Positions 1-7,006 of a stretch of 13,084 bases of DNA are shown here, piece by piece. Each line of letters begins with the position of its first letter. The stretch's first letter is position 1. Made by a program: the position numbers and the translations under genes. The notes below the pieces were generated by a model that searched no databases, was not told the origin of the DNA, and was given only the letters and a program-made list of their open reading frames with translations. This stretch comes from Saprospiraceae bacterium (GTDB taxonomy: Bacteria; Bacteroidota; Bacteroidia; Chitinophagales; Saprospiraceae): positions 1-13,084 of the forward strand of contig JALZVN010000128.1 of assembly GCA_023299965.1 (NCBI GenBank), read 5' to 3'.

Positions 1-1461
1 GCCATACAAAACAGTACGCTTATCCCAATCTCCAATTTTATCATCATATGCCTTACTAAAATCCATTTCTCCACTGGCATCCAAGGTTACATACGGATGC
101 GGATAATCCATGACCGAGGCTCTACCATTTACGCTTGCCGCAAAATTATGCGCAAGCCCTATTGTATGTCCTATTTCATGGGCTGACAATTGTCTCAATC
201 TAGCAAGTGCCATCTTTTCCATCTCTAAGGAAACTGATTTTCCCTCCTCATAGGGTGCCAACAAACCTTGAGCAATCAAGAAGTCTTGACGCACTCTCAA
301 AGAACCTAGAGATACATGCCCCTTTATTATTTCTCCAGTTCTCGGATCAATCACAGATGCACCGTAGGACCAACCTCTAGTGGCCCGATGCACCCATTGA
401 ATCAAATTATATCGCACATCCATTGGGTCTGCATCATCTGGCAATATCTTTACTTGGAAAGCATTAGTATATCCTGCAGCTTCAAAGGCTTGATTCCACC
501 ATTTTGCCCCATCTAATAGCGCCGATCTCACTGGCTCGGGTGCACCTGGATCCAGATAGTATATGATTGGTTCAACAGCCTCTGATTGCCCAGCCCCTGG
601 ATTCTTCTTTTCTAGTCTATGCCTAGTGATATACCTCTTCACCAATGGCTGATCAATTGGCGTCGCGTAGTCTTGAAAACTAATTCCAAAATAACCAGAC
701 CGGGGATCAAAACTCCTTGGCTTATAATTATCATCCGGAAGTTTTATAAAGGAGTGATGTTGACGCACGGTCACCGCCTCAGCAGATGGCGATACGCTTC
801 TAATAAATCCACCTTTAGGTTCGCCCGTGAACGTAAGTGTTGCCTCCAATTCTGTATTTTCTGGAAACGCTTTACATCTAGGTAAATAAACGGCTGATCT
901 ACTTGCATCTAATTTATATGTTCCTTGCTTTGTTCTTTTTAAGGTACCTATAACCCCATGTGCATCCCTAAGCAAAAATGGTGTCGCATCTACTAACACT
1001 TTTCCACCAGATTCCCCTTCGACTTTAAAACCCCATAGCACAGATTGCGCGAAAGCTTCTGCTACAGAATTGCGCTCCGCTTCGTTATCACTCAGCGCCC
1101 GATAATCATAATTCACTTGCGTTAACAATACTTTTGGTCCTACTTTGACAAATTTGACAATATGTTCATCCCCCAATTGCCCTCTATCCAAACCTATATC
1201 ATTCGAGCCTACACCAGCTGCCAAAGAATTTACGTAAAGCATTTCTTGATTAAAATCCTCTATGGCAAGCAACATTTTTCCTTTTTCTTCATCCCAATAA
1301 AAATCAAGATATCCATTTTGTGATTTCATTTTACCAAGCATGACACCCAATTTATCTACCGTCGTTTGCTTATCTATTTTAGGTCTAGATACAGTACTCA
1401 TATTTTTATTACAAGTCGAAAAAAACAAAGTACAGATTACAAGGGTAAATACATTTTTCAT
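1..1461 (-). CDS. Zinc-dependent metallopeptidase lipoprotein (HExxHxxGxxH), 3' part missing
   Basis: Seen: an open frame of 487 codons from ATG at 1461 that runs off the left edge without a stop. The N-terminus is a short hydrophobic signal followed by Cys17 in the context FSTC, a weak lipobox, so an outer-membrane or periplasmic lipoprotein is likely. The metzincin-type zinc motif HEIGHTIGLAH lies at residues 428-438 (ligands H428, H432, H438, catalytic E429), and a Met-turn-like SVMDYPHP follows with Met451. Known: this arrangement fits the large Bacteroidota family of zinc-dependent metalloproteases with DUF5118/DUF5117 N-terminal regions and a DUF4953 catalytic part, usually about 800 residues, so roughly 300-350 residues should lie outside the window. 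Substrate is unknown. The gene faces away from its right-hand neighbours and is not in their operon. Family assignment is strong, specific function is not. Confidence 0.9.
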   Translation of the reverse strand, partial: MKNVFTLVICTLFFSTCNKNMSTVSRPKIDKQTTVDKLGVMLGKMKSQNGYLDFYWDEEKGKMLLAIEDFNQEMLYVNSLAAGVGSNDIGLDRGQLGDEHIVKFVKVGPKVLLTQVNYDYRALSDNEAERNSVAEAFAQSVLWGFKVEGESGGKVLVDATPFLLRDAHGVIGTLKRTKQGTYKLDASRSAVYLPRCKAFPENTELEATLTFTGEPKGGFIRSVSPSAEAVTVRQHHSFIKLPDDNYKPRSFDPRSGYFGISFQDYATPIDQPLVKRYITRHRLEKKNPGAGQSEAVEPIIYYLDPGAPEPVRSALLDGAKWWNQAFEAAGYTNAFQVKILPDDADPMDVRYNLIQWVHRATRGWSYGASVIDPRTGEIIKGHVSLGSLRVRQDFLIAQGLLAPYEEGKSVSLEMEKMALARLRQLSAHEIGHTIGLAHNFAASVNGRASVMDYPHPYVTLDASGEMDFSKAYDDKIGDWDKRTVLYG

Positions 1462-1570
1462 ATTAAGCTATCTTTTTGTAATTGTGAAAGTAATATAATC
1501 CGATCAACATAAGAGGACAATTCCATCAAAATAAATCCCGAAGTGTATACTAAGCTATTTTTGATTTGGG

Positions 1571-1740
1571 GTCATCCCGATTGCCTAGCCCGATTCTAGC
1601 CAACCCTGCCCTCCTCTACAGATCGGGATAGGCAAGCGGGACCAGGCTTCTCCATGCTCCGTTATCACTTCGGTGCTCCACTGCGTTTCGCACTGGATGC
1701 AAAAAGGCATCCACATTCCATATCCTTTGCCCTACTCCCT
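1571..1740. repeat. Structured intergenic repeat element, copy 1
   Basis: A GC-richer block inside an AT-rich gap with no credible ORF. It contains a 20-bp inverted repeat (1575-1594 with 1622-1641, 18/20 complementary) and a 7-bp stem TGGATGC/GCATCCA (1694-1700 with 1707-1713). Several phrases recur in the gap at 8121-8190: TGCGTTTCGCAC, TATCCTTTGCCCTACTCCC and GGGACCAGGCTTCTC here, against TGCTTCGCAC, TATCCTTTGCTGTACGCTCCC (one base more) and GGGACAGGCTTTTC there. This suggests a dispersed non-coding repeat family of the host genome. The rest of the 1462-2184 gap is AT-rich, apart from the separately listed elements. Confidence 0.5.
1575..1641. repeat. 20-bp inverted repeat with 27-nt loop
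   Basis: TCCCGATTGCCTAGCCCGAT at 1575-1594 is complementary to 1622-1641 at 18 of 20 positions; the mismatches fall at the sixth and fourteenth bases. No T-tract follows on either strand, so it does not look like an intrinsic terminator. It is probably part of the repeat element above. Confidence 0.7.
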
Positions 1741-1752
1741 TCGGTCCGTTTA

Positions 1753-1778
1753 ATACCATTTAAAGTTTAAAATGGTAT
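1753..1778. repeat. 9-bp inverted repeat, small hairpin
   Basis: ATACCATTT (1753-1761) pairs perfectly with AAATGGTAT (1770-1778) across an 8-nt loop. It lies at the right end of the intergenic repeat block. There is no T-tract typical of a terminator and no function is evident. Confidence 0.45.
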
Positions 1779-1975
1779 AACTTCGAATCGAGATCATTTA
1801 ACACTTTTATTTCCGAATCAATTTTAATGCAAATCGGGTCCTCTTCGTCAAAAATTCTCCTAACAGCTAAATACATCATTGCGTTTTATCTTCTTAAAAT
1901 TTAAAGCAACACCAAAAGTGTTTATAGGCATCATACCTACTTGAACAATTATTTTCAAAATCATTAATGAATTAA

Positions 1976-2005
1976 TTGCTTTTATTATTCAAATACATAC
2001 CTTTG
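1976..2005 (+). promoter_or_regulatory. Bacteroidota-type promoter (TTG-N19-TAnnTTTG)
   Basis: TTG at 1976-1978 is separated by 19 nt from TACCTTTG at 1998-2005, an exact match to the Bacteroidota sigma-A consensus with a permitted spacer. Transcription would start near 2011 and read into the short leader or small RNA ending in the terminator at 2120-2148, and possibly on into rtcB. Confidence 0.65.
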
Positions 2006-2043
2006 CGCAGAACATTATTCCTAACTCTTTAAATTGGAATATT

Positions 2044-2082
2044 ATGATTGAGCAAAAAATACATATCGACCATTGTGACTAG
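2044..2082 (+). CDS. Possible 12-residue leader peptide
   Basis: ATG at 2044 opens a frame encoding MIEQKIHIDHCD, with TAG at 2080-2082, four bases before a small hairpin and about 40 nt before an intrinsic terminator. An ORF this short is weak evidence by itself. It is listed because of its position inside a promoter-terminator unit. There is no run of one amino acid of the kind seen in classical amino-acid attenuators, although two His codons and one Cys codon cluster near its end. Confidence 0.25.
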   Translation: MIEQKIHIDHCD

Positions 2083-2119
2083 ACATAGAAGAGCCTTCTT
2101 CTTGTAAAGATATATTTCT

Positions 2120-2148
2120 GCCTAGTTAAACGACTAGGCTTTTTTTTT
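2120..2148 (+). terminator. Intrinsic terminator upstream of rtcB
   Basis: GCCTAGT (2120-2126) pairs perfectly with ACTAGGC (2133-2139) across a 6-nt loop and is followed by nine T residues (2140-2148). This is a textbook Rho-independent terminator on the plus strand. It ends the small transcript that starts near 2011, unless antiterminated. Confidence 0.85.
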
Positions 2149-2286
2149 GAATATACATGTACAAAAATAACCGCAGCAAACAAGTTGTGGATTGAGTCTT
2201 CTACGTTCCTACCTCACAATAAATTTTTAATTGTAAAAATCACCTATCTCAAAATGTATGGAGTTGGGCAAAAACACCTATGCCAC

Positions 2287-3687
2287 ATGGCTAACAAACT
2301 AAGAAGTAAAGACTTTAAAAAAATAAATATTCACTCTGACAAAACGATTTCGATTGCACTTGGAATCTTGAACAGATATTTCAAACATGATTCTATTTCT
2401 GAAAATCTTGCCTTGATAAAAGCAATTCAAGATAAGCCTGAAGAATATTTAGAACATAAAATATTATACAAAATTGCCAATGAACTTATAGAAGAAAAAA
2501 TAGAAGACACAACACTCTTGACTATAGATGACCGCGAAGTTCCACTACATGTTTTCGGTAGACCTTTGATAAAAAGCAACGCTTACCAACAAATGAAAAC
2601 AGCGCTAAAGCTTCCGATAGCTATACAAGGAGCAATGATGCCAGATGCTCATTTGGGGTATGGCTTGCCAATTGGAGGAGCATTAGCAACGAAAGAGGCT
2701 GTAATTCCTTTTGCCGTAGGGATGGACATTGGATGTAGAATGAGTCTAACGCTGTACGACGTCAACGAACGTTTTCTAAAAATGCACGAACACAAGTTTA
2801 AACAGTCCATTTTGAACCATACCGCATTTGGTTTGAGCAGAGTGATTGAATATCAACAAGAGCATGAATTTTTAGATCGAGATGTATTTAACAGCACCCC
2901 CCTTTTAAAAAATCTAAAAGCTAAGGCGGCTAGACAACTAGGGTCCTCAGGCTCCGGTAATCACTTTGTAGAATGGGGTTTAGTTACACTTAACAAAGAT
3001 GAATTAGTCGGCTTGCCAGCAGGTACTTACGTGGGACTGCTTGCTCATTCTGGGTCAAGAGGATTTGGAGCTGCTATTGCTAAACATTATTCGAATCTAG
3101 CGAAAGACATTTCAAATCTCCCATTCAATCTAAGGCATCTTGCATGGTTAGACATGAATAAGGAAGAAGGACAAGAATACTGGACTGCTATGAATTTAGC
3201 AGGTGACTTTGCACAAGCGTGTCATGATAGGATACACATAAATGTAGCTAAAGCAATAGGTTTGAAACCACTTGCTAAAATTGAGAATCACCACAACTTT
3301 GCATGGAAAGAAAAACTCCATGGCGAAGAAGTAATAGTCCATAGAAAAGGAGCCACGCCTGCAGGAAAAGATGTGCTAGGAATAATACCTGGATCAATGA
3401 CCGACCCTGGCTTTATAGTAAAAGGATTGGGCAACGAAGATGCAATAAATTCTGCGTCTCATGGTGCCGGCAGAAAATATAGTAGAAAAGAAACGATATC
3501 AAAAAATACTAAAAGTGAAATGAACAAACATCTAAGACAACACCGAGTCACTTTGATTGGTGGCGCCCTAGATGAGTCTCCTTTCGCGTATAAAAATTTA
3601 GCACAAGTGATGTCGTTTCAAGAAAATTTAGTTCAGACAATCGGGACATTCAGTCCTCGAATTGTAAGAATGGCAAAATCTAAATAA
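2287..3687 (+). CDS. rtcB: RNA-splicing ligase of the RtcB family, paired with PrfH
   Basis: RtcB joins RNA 2',3'-cyclic-phosphate or 3'-phosphate ends to 5'-OH ends using GTP and Mn2+, through a guanylylated histidine. Family motifs are plain: PDAHLGYGLPIGG, GMDIGCRM (metal-ligand Cys150 when counted from this start), GSSGSGNHFVEWG, AHSGSRG, NHHNFAW, HRKGATPAG with the likely guanylylated His352, and SHGAGRKYSR near the end. The frame is open back to ATG 2185, but the extra 34 residues have no family character. ATG 2287 gives 466 residues beginning MANKLRSKDF, which fits the usual Bacteroidota RtcB N-terminus and length. Stop and prfH start are two bases apart, so the two are translated as an operon. 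With PrfH beside it, the inferred substrate is 16S rRNA cut at the decoding centre rather than tRNA. No clear promoter lies between the upstream terminator and this start. Confidence 0.93.
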   Translation: MANKLRSKDFKKINIHSDKTISIALGILNRYFKHDSISENLALIKAIQDKPEEYLEHKILYKIANELIEEKIEDTTLLTIDDREVPLHVFGRPLIKSNAYQQMKTALKLPIAIQGAMMPDAHLGYGLPIGGALATKEAVIPFAVGMDIGCRMSLTLYDVNERFLKMHEHKFKQSILNHTAFGLSRVIEYQQEHEFLDRDVFNSTPLLKNLKAKAARQLGSSGSGNHFVEWGLVTLNKDELVGLPAGTYVGLLAHSGSRGFGAAIAKHYSNLAKDISNLPFNLRHLAWLDMNKEEGQEYWTAMNLAGDFAQACHDRIHINVAKAIGLKPLAKIENHHNFAWKEKLHGEEVIVHRKGATPAGKDVLGIIPGSMTDPGFIVKGLGNEDAINSASHGAGRKYSRKETISKNTKSEMNKHLRQHRVTLIGGALDESPFAYKNLAQVMSFQENLVQTIGTFSPRIVRMAKSK

Positions 3688-3689
3688 AA

Positions 3690-4322
3690 ATGAAGAAAGA
3701 GAAAACATATATTTTATTTACCGCCGGCAGAGGCCCTGTGGAGTGCAGTATTGCGGTTGAAGGTGTACAAAAACGCTTCAAAAAATATTTAATGGATCAA
3801 TCCATTGAGTATAATGTAATGGCGCAACATCAAAATGATATAAATAGATCCATTTCATCAATCATTTTTGAGCTCCACATCACCAACGATAAGAACATAA
3901 AGCCTTGGCTAGGCACAATACAATGGGCATGTAAAAGCCCCATTCGAAAGTTTCATAAACGTAAAAATTGGTTTTTGAAATGTGTGAAAATAGACTTGGA
4001 GCATGGTGAAAGTTTTGACAATAAAGAAGTACTCATTCAACCCTACAAAGCATCTGGACCTGGTGGGCAACATCGTAACAAAGTAGAGACTGCGATCCGA
4101 TTGACGCATATTCCATCTGGAATCACAGTGGAATCTGCAGAATTTAGATCTCAGCTACAAAACAAAAAGCGCGCTTGGAAAAAATTAGAAACTGCATTCA
4201 AGAATTTAAAAAAGCAAAGTGCCTCCAAATTCGATTTCGAAAAGTGGAATGAACAAATAGAAATTGAAAGAGGCAATCCAATTAAGATTTTTGAAGGAAC
4301 AAAATTTATAGAACGTAAATGA
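3690..4322 (+). CDS. prfH: Peptide chain release factor homologue PrfH
   Basis: A 210-residue relative of class I release factors lacking the stop-codon-reading domain. The hydrolysis motif GGQ sits at residues 125-127 in SGPGGQHRNKVETAIRL, and the signature SPIRKFHKRKNWF at about 83-95 is typical of PrfH. Known: PrfH is nearly always encoded next to an rtcB copy. It recognises ribosomes whose 16S rRNA has been cleaved in the decoding centre, for example by colicin E3-like nucleases, and releases the nascent peptide so that the partner ligase can reseal the break. Here it starts two bases after the rtcB stop, consistent with translational coupling. Length is full for the family and no key residue is missing. 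A hairpin starting four bases after the stop probably ends the operon. Confidence 0.93.
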   Translation: MKKEKTYILFTAGRGPVECSIAVEGVQKRFKKYLMDQSIEYNVMAQHQNDINRSISSIIFELHITNDKNIKPWLGTIQWACKSPIRKFHKRKNWFLKCVKIDLEHGESFDNKEVLIQPYKASGPGGQHRNKVETAIRLTHIPSGITVESAEFRSQLQNKKRAWKKLETAFKNLKKQSASKFDFEKWNEQIEIERGNPIKIFEGTKFIERK

Positions 4323-4325
4323 AAT

Positions 4326-4380
4326 CAATTACAGAGGTGGTTTAATCAAATACTGTATAGACCACCTTATGTAATTGTTT
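4326..4380 (+). terminator. Imperfect terminator-like hairpin after prfH
   Basis: CAATTACA (4326-4333) pairs with TGTAATTG (4370-4377), and AGGTGGT (4335-4341) pairs with ACCACCT (4361-4367), giving 15 pairs around a small internal loop and a 19-nt apical loop. The following bases are T-rich but interrupted (TTTGTTTATC). It is probably a weak terminator for rtcB-prfH. Its right arm overlaps the start of the duplicated segment that carries the decayed gene at 4410. Confidence 0.5.
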
Positions 4381-4409
4381 GTTTATCTTCAAATTTTAAA
4401 TTAGAAACC

Positions 4410-4500
4410 ATGGAATTGAACGAATGGAGTAAGTATAGGTATTGATGATAAGTTTCTTATATAGTAAATGGAATATAAGTCATCTTACTTATTTCATACA
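4410..4500 (+). pseudogene. Decayed 5' remnant of the small membrane-protein gene at 6318
   Basis: ATG at 4410 encodes MELNEWSKYRY and then three stops in a row. The intact gene at 6318 begins MELKELSKYWRLVSY. The DNA aligns on both sides of the lesion. Upstream, AATTGTTTGTTTATCTT (4373-4389) matches 6280-6296 at 15 of 17 positions and sits 21 versus 22 bases before the ATG. Downstream, GTCATCTTACTTATTTCATA (4479-4498) matches 6381-6400 at 17 of 20, offset by a 6-nt insertion in this copy. Similarity ends near 4500, so the rest of the gene is gone or unrecognisable. The stretch 4501-4587 shows nothing else. Confidence 0.75.
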
Positions 4501-4580
4501 CCTTTTCAGTCTCAATACAGGAGTCCAATGCAGTGCCATAAAATACTATCGCCTTGTAAATTTTAAAAAATGGCTCAATC

Positions 4581-4619
4581 AAAAATAAATGGCTGAAGAT
4601 ATAATCATCTCCAGCCATT
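4581..4619 (-). terminator. Intrinsic terminator of the first T9SS gene
   Basis: AATGGCTG (4588-4595) pairs with CAGCCATT (4612-4619), with an inner AGAT/ATCT stem, and read on the minus strand it is followed by TATTTTTG. It lies 27 bases beyond the stop of the gene at 4646-5956. Confidence 0.75.
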
Positions 4620-4645
4620 GATATTAAGCTATGTAACTTACATTA

Positions 4646-5956
4646 TTAGTTTACAATTATTCGTTGGGTTATTGACTCCGCTCCAGCAATAATTCTAACA
4701 AAATAAACACCTGCTGCGGAATCATTCAGATCAAAATCAATTTGTCCTGATGTCAATTCCTCCTTTGTATTTTGTATCAATTTTCCTGTTAAATCAAGTA
4801 CTTCAACTTCTACAAACTCGCTTCGATCAAAGGATAGTTGTACACTAAAAAATCCTGTATTTGGGTTAGGCGATATATTGAGTTCATTTAGTGAAGAAAT
4901 ACTATTCGTGCTTACTGTAAATAAAAACTCTTGTTCTACAGAGCAACCATTCAAATCTGACACGGTGACTGTATGTGCTACATCTGGCATTAAACCTCCC
5001 GCTGTCTGAGTTGTCTGACCATCAGACCATAAATAACTGTATGGCTCTAGTCCTCCCGTAGCGAAAACCGTTAGTTCATCTACTCCATTTGTAGTAATAT
5101 CTGTGACGATAGGGCTTTCTGTACCAAATCCTACAATAAGTGAATCTGATGTCACACCACAAATATCATTATTTGCATCAAGGACTAAACCCTTTATAAC
5201 CCAAGGTCCACTAAGTGATTCAGCCAATACACCATTGAAAGACGCATCTACTGCTTTAAAACTAGGACCATTAAGAAGCAATGCTATTTCTCCATCATCT
5301 CCAGGAGGTCCTCCTCCAGTGCCCCCTAAAAAATTCTGAGCGATAAATCCGAAACCTCCACCCTTTGGAGGTTCGCTGTTTTCTATTATGATATCGAATA
5401 AACCATTTGGATCGCAAATGGGAACTAGACCTGCATTAGCTAAAGTACCCGCATTACAATTCGGTGCTACTGGGCAAGGTGTTCCATTCAAGCATGTTAA
5501 AGCAGGGAGACCGTTATCTGTACCTAGATTTTGACCACCACCGCAACTGCCTTCTTCATTTATTCCTATTACATAGGTGCCCGTTTCAGAGGCGACCCAA
5601 GAAATGGTACATCCGTCTCCATCCCCTGGACCAAAGGCATCCACTGCTCCACTAGGAGCTATGATCGTAAAATCTGGAATCCAGCTTCCAGCTGATGGAC
5701 CATTACATATGCTAAATGCATACTCGCCACCTTCGACAAAACCATCTACAAAGTAAGATTCGGACGCAAAAACTTCAAATCCAGTGAATTCAAGGAATGC
5801 GCAACCTGTTCCATCATCGCATGGGGCACCGCCGAAGGCTGTATTTAAATTATTAAATGGTTGACCTGCAGCAAAATCTGTACATTGACTATATAGCTGA
5901 TGGGTAATCAGGCTAAAAGCAAAAAACATTAATGAAGTGTAAAATATTTTTTTCAT
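4646..5956 (-). CDS. Secreted protein with SprB-like segment and T9SS type A sorting domain
   Basis: 436 residues. A Sec signal peptide is visible (KK then a hydrophobic run, probable cut YS|QC at 23/24). Residues about 25-165 form a Cys/Gly-rich domain I cannot name, containing FTIIAPSG and GTYVIGINEEG in beta-sandwich-like style. Residues about 166-280 match the paralogue at 7007-7897, sharing the GGGFGF..QN.LGG motif. About 280-342 resembles an SprB repeat (TGGLEPYSYLWSDGQTTQT, then NGCS). Residues 361-436 are a T9SS type A sorting domain starting ISPNPNTGFFSV and ending GVYFVRI to QRIIVN. Known: such domains direct export across the outer membrane and are then removed. Expected location is the cell surface or medium. 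The function is unknown; adhesion or matrix is a guess. The N-terminal domain is absent from the paralogue, so one of them gained or lost it. Confidence 0.88.
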   Translation of the reverse strand: MKKIFYTSLMFFAFSLITHQLYSQCTDFAAGQPFNNLNTAFGGAPCDDGTGCAFLEFTGFEVFASESYFVDGFVEGGEYAFSICNGPSAGSWIPDFTIIAPSGAVDAFGPGDGDGCTISWVASETGTYVIGINEEGSCGGGQNLGTDNGLPALTCLNGTPCPVAPNCNAGTLANAGLVPICDPNGLFDIIIENSEPPKGGGFGFIAQNFLGGTGGGPPGDDGEIALLLNGPSFKAVDASFNGVLAESLSGPWVIKGLVLDANNDICGVTSDSLIVGFGTESPIVTDITTNGVDELTVFATGGLEPYSYLWSDGQTTQTAGGLMPDVAHTVTVSDLNGCSVEQEFLFTVSTNSISSLNELNISPNPNTGFFSVQLSFDRSEFVEVEVLDLTGKLIQNTKEELTSGQIDFDLNDSAAGVYFVRIIAGAESITQRIIVN

Positions 5957-5976
5957 AAAAATTGATGTTGGTGAGT

Positions 5977-5985
5977 CTAAAGCTA
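5977..5985 (-). promoter_or_regulatory. Possible -7 box of the first T9SS gene
   Basis: On the minus strand TAGCTTTAG lies 20 bases before the ATG at 5956 and matches TAnnTTTG at 7 of 8 positions. The paralogue has TAGTTTTAG at nearly the same place. No TTG is seen at the right distance upstream, so this is tentative. Confidence 0.3.
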
Positions 5986-6317
5986 AATTTAAATCTTAAA
6001 ATATTTCCTATATTTCACCATTTTTTTTTAACATTTTAAGTTTGGCATAGACAATTCTTTTTTTTGCTGTTATTTTTCGACTAAAATTCAACCAACCGGG
6101 TATTCCGAATGCATAAGTACATGCTAGTGCTGAAATTGAAATTAAAGCAATTTGATAAAGCCATTAAAATCTTTTTCCTAATTGATATCTCTCCTATCTA
6201 AAAGTGTGTAGGCGTAAAACAATACGTAATTGCTAGACAACTTTTTGATTTCGATAATAAAGGGTATCTCTATCAACACAATAGTTTGCTTATCTTGTAG
6301 CCGTAAAGTAAATCATC
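5986..6317. other. Intergenic region between divergent T9SS-1 and small membrane gene
   Basis: An AT-rich gap between two divergently read genes, with long T-runs near 6023 and 6058. The last 40 bases before the small gene (6258-6296) contain two stretches found again elsewhere: 6258-6282 resembles 8308-8332 (21/25), and 6280-6296 resembles 4373-4389 (15/17). These are probably the promoter region of the small gene. Near-matches to TAnnTTTG occur at TAGTTTG and TATCTTG, but neither is exact. No ORF or RNA gene was recognised. Confidence 0.4.
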
Positions 6318-6713
6318 ATGGAGTTGAAAGAATTAAGTAAATATTGGAGGTTAGTTTCATATACTGTTTGTGGTCTTTTGGTCATCTTGCCGATTTCATA
6401 TTCAGCCATAGAAGCGGATGGAGAATGGCAAAGACAAACAGTCTATAATACTTTTGTCTACACTACTGGCATCGGTTCATGGATTTTGCTGTGGATTCTC
6501 TTACCTAAAGTAGATAACACCACGATTAGAAAAGTTGGGAGTATAATAATGATCCTACTCTATGCGCTCACCGTTTTCGTGATTGCTCAAGGATTACTTT
6601 TTGTTTCTCCGGATTTCCAGTTTAGTATCGGAGCAGAATTGATACTCTTGTCTCTACCTTTGATTTTGATTGATGCGCTTGGACTGTGGAAAGGAGGCAA
6701 AAAAAGCAAGTAG
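6318..6713 (+). CDS. Small membrane protein with four predicted helices, unknown function
   Basis: 131 residues beginning MELKELSKYW. Four hydrophobic segments are visible at about 13-31, 43-63, 73-96 and 104-123, and the protein ends with a positively charged tail (KGGKKSK). Hence it is probably an inner-membrane protein with both ends in the cytoplasm. I do not recognise the family and see no catalytic motif. Support for it being a real gene comes from its hydrophobic periodicity and from the decayed copy of its 5' end and leader at 4373-4500. It converges on the T9SS gene at 7007, just as the decayed copy converges on the one at 4646. Confidence 0.7.
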   Translation: MELKELSKYWRLVSYTVCGLLVILPISYSAIEADGEWQRQTVYNTFVYTTGIGSWILLWILLPKVDNTTIRKVGSIIMILLYALTVFVIAQGLLFVSPDFQFSIGAELILLSLPLILIDALGLWKGGKKSK

Positions 6714-6942
6714 GTGTTAGCGCTTCGACACCCCACTACTAATGGGGGTGGTACTTTCGAAAATGGTTGGTATCCAAAGATCACCTGTTTCAATTGCTCG
6801 AAAATCACACAAAGACTAAGCGCAAGCATTCAATGTAAAGTGTACCTCAAAAAAGACATACAATCACGTCAAAAAATATTTGTCTAACCTATTCCATAAT
6901 TTGAAAATTGTGGTTCATGTGATTGAATTTGACAAATGAAAA

Positions 6943-6977
6943 CAAAAATTGCCCAGAGTGTTATCACTTTGGGCAAT
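6943..6977 (-). terminator. Intrinsic terminator of the second T9SS gene
   Basis: A 13-pair stem with one wobble (6948-6960 with 6965-6977, loop TTAT) is followed, on the minus strand, by TTTTGTTTTC. It lies about 30 bases beyond the stop of the gene at 7007-7897. The remaining gap 6714-6942 after the small membrane gene shows only a C/G-rich hairpin at 6729-6750 without a T-tract. Confidence 0.8.
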
Positions 6978-7006
6978 CTAATATCAATAAAGACAATAAA
7001 AGTATC

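Larger units (their letters stand above)
2011..2148 (+). ncRNA. Candidate leader/attenuator RNA or small RNA before rtcB
   Basis: A consensus promoter about 6 nt upstream and a strong intrinsic terminator at the end delimit a transcript of about 138 nt. It carries a 12-codon ORF (2044-2082), a 6-bp hairpin just after it (AGAAGA 2087-2092 with TCTTCT 2097-2102), and the terminator. Segment 2087-2096 can instead pair with 2136-2145, the 3' arm of the terminator plus part of the T-tract (10 pairs, two of them G-U), which would break the terminator. This arrangement resembles a translation-coupled attenuator for the rtcB-prfH operon. A free-standing small RNA is the main alternative. The 5' end is inferred from the promoter only, and no known RNA family was recognised. 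Confidence 0.45.

Noticed and set aside
619..885. Plus-strand frames at 316-516 and 619-885
   Set aside because: Both are antisense shadows of the metallopeptidase gene at 1-1461.
2223..2240. ATTTTTA/TAAAAAT hairpin before rtcB
   Set aside because: Entirely A/T pairs in AT-rich DNA, expected by chance, and not linked to a start or stop.
2185..2286. N-terminal extension of RtcB from ATG 2185
   Set aside because: The 34 extra residues are unlike RtcB and the family N-terminus begins at the internal ATG 2287, giving the usual length.
5353..5373. Perfect 8-bp hairpin inside the first T9SS gene
   Set aside because: It falls in codons for Pro-Pro-Lys-Gly-Gly, is not preserved in the paralogue, and has no T-tract; probably a codon coincidence.
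6729..6750. C/G-rich hairpin after the small membrane gene as a terminator
   Set aside because: The stem needs a bulge and no T-tract follows on the plus strand, so I did not call it a terminator.
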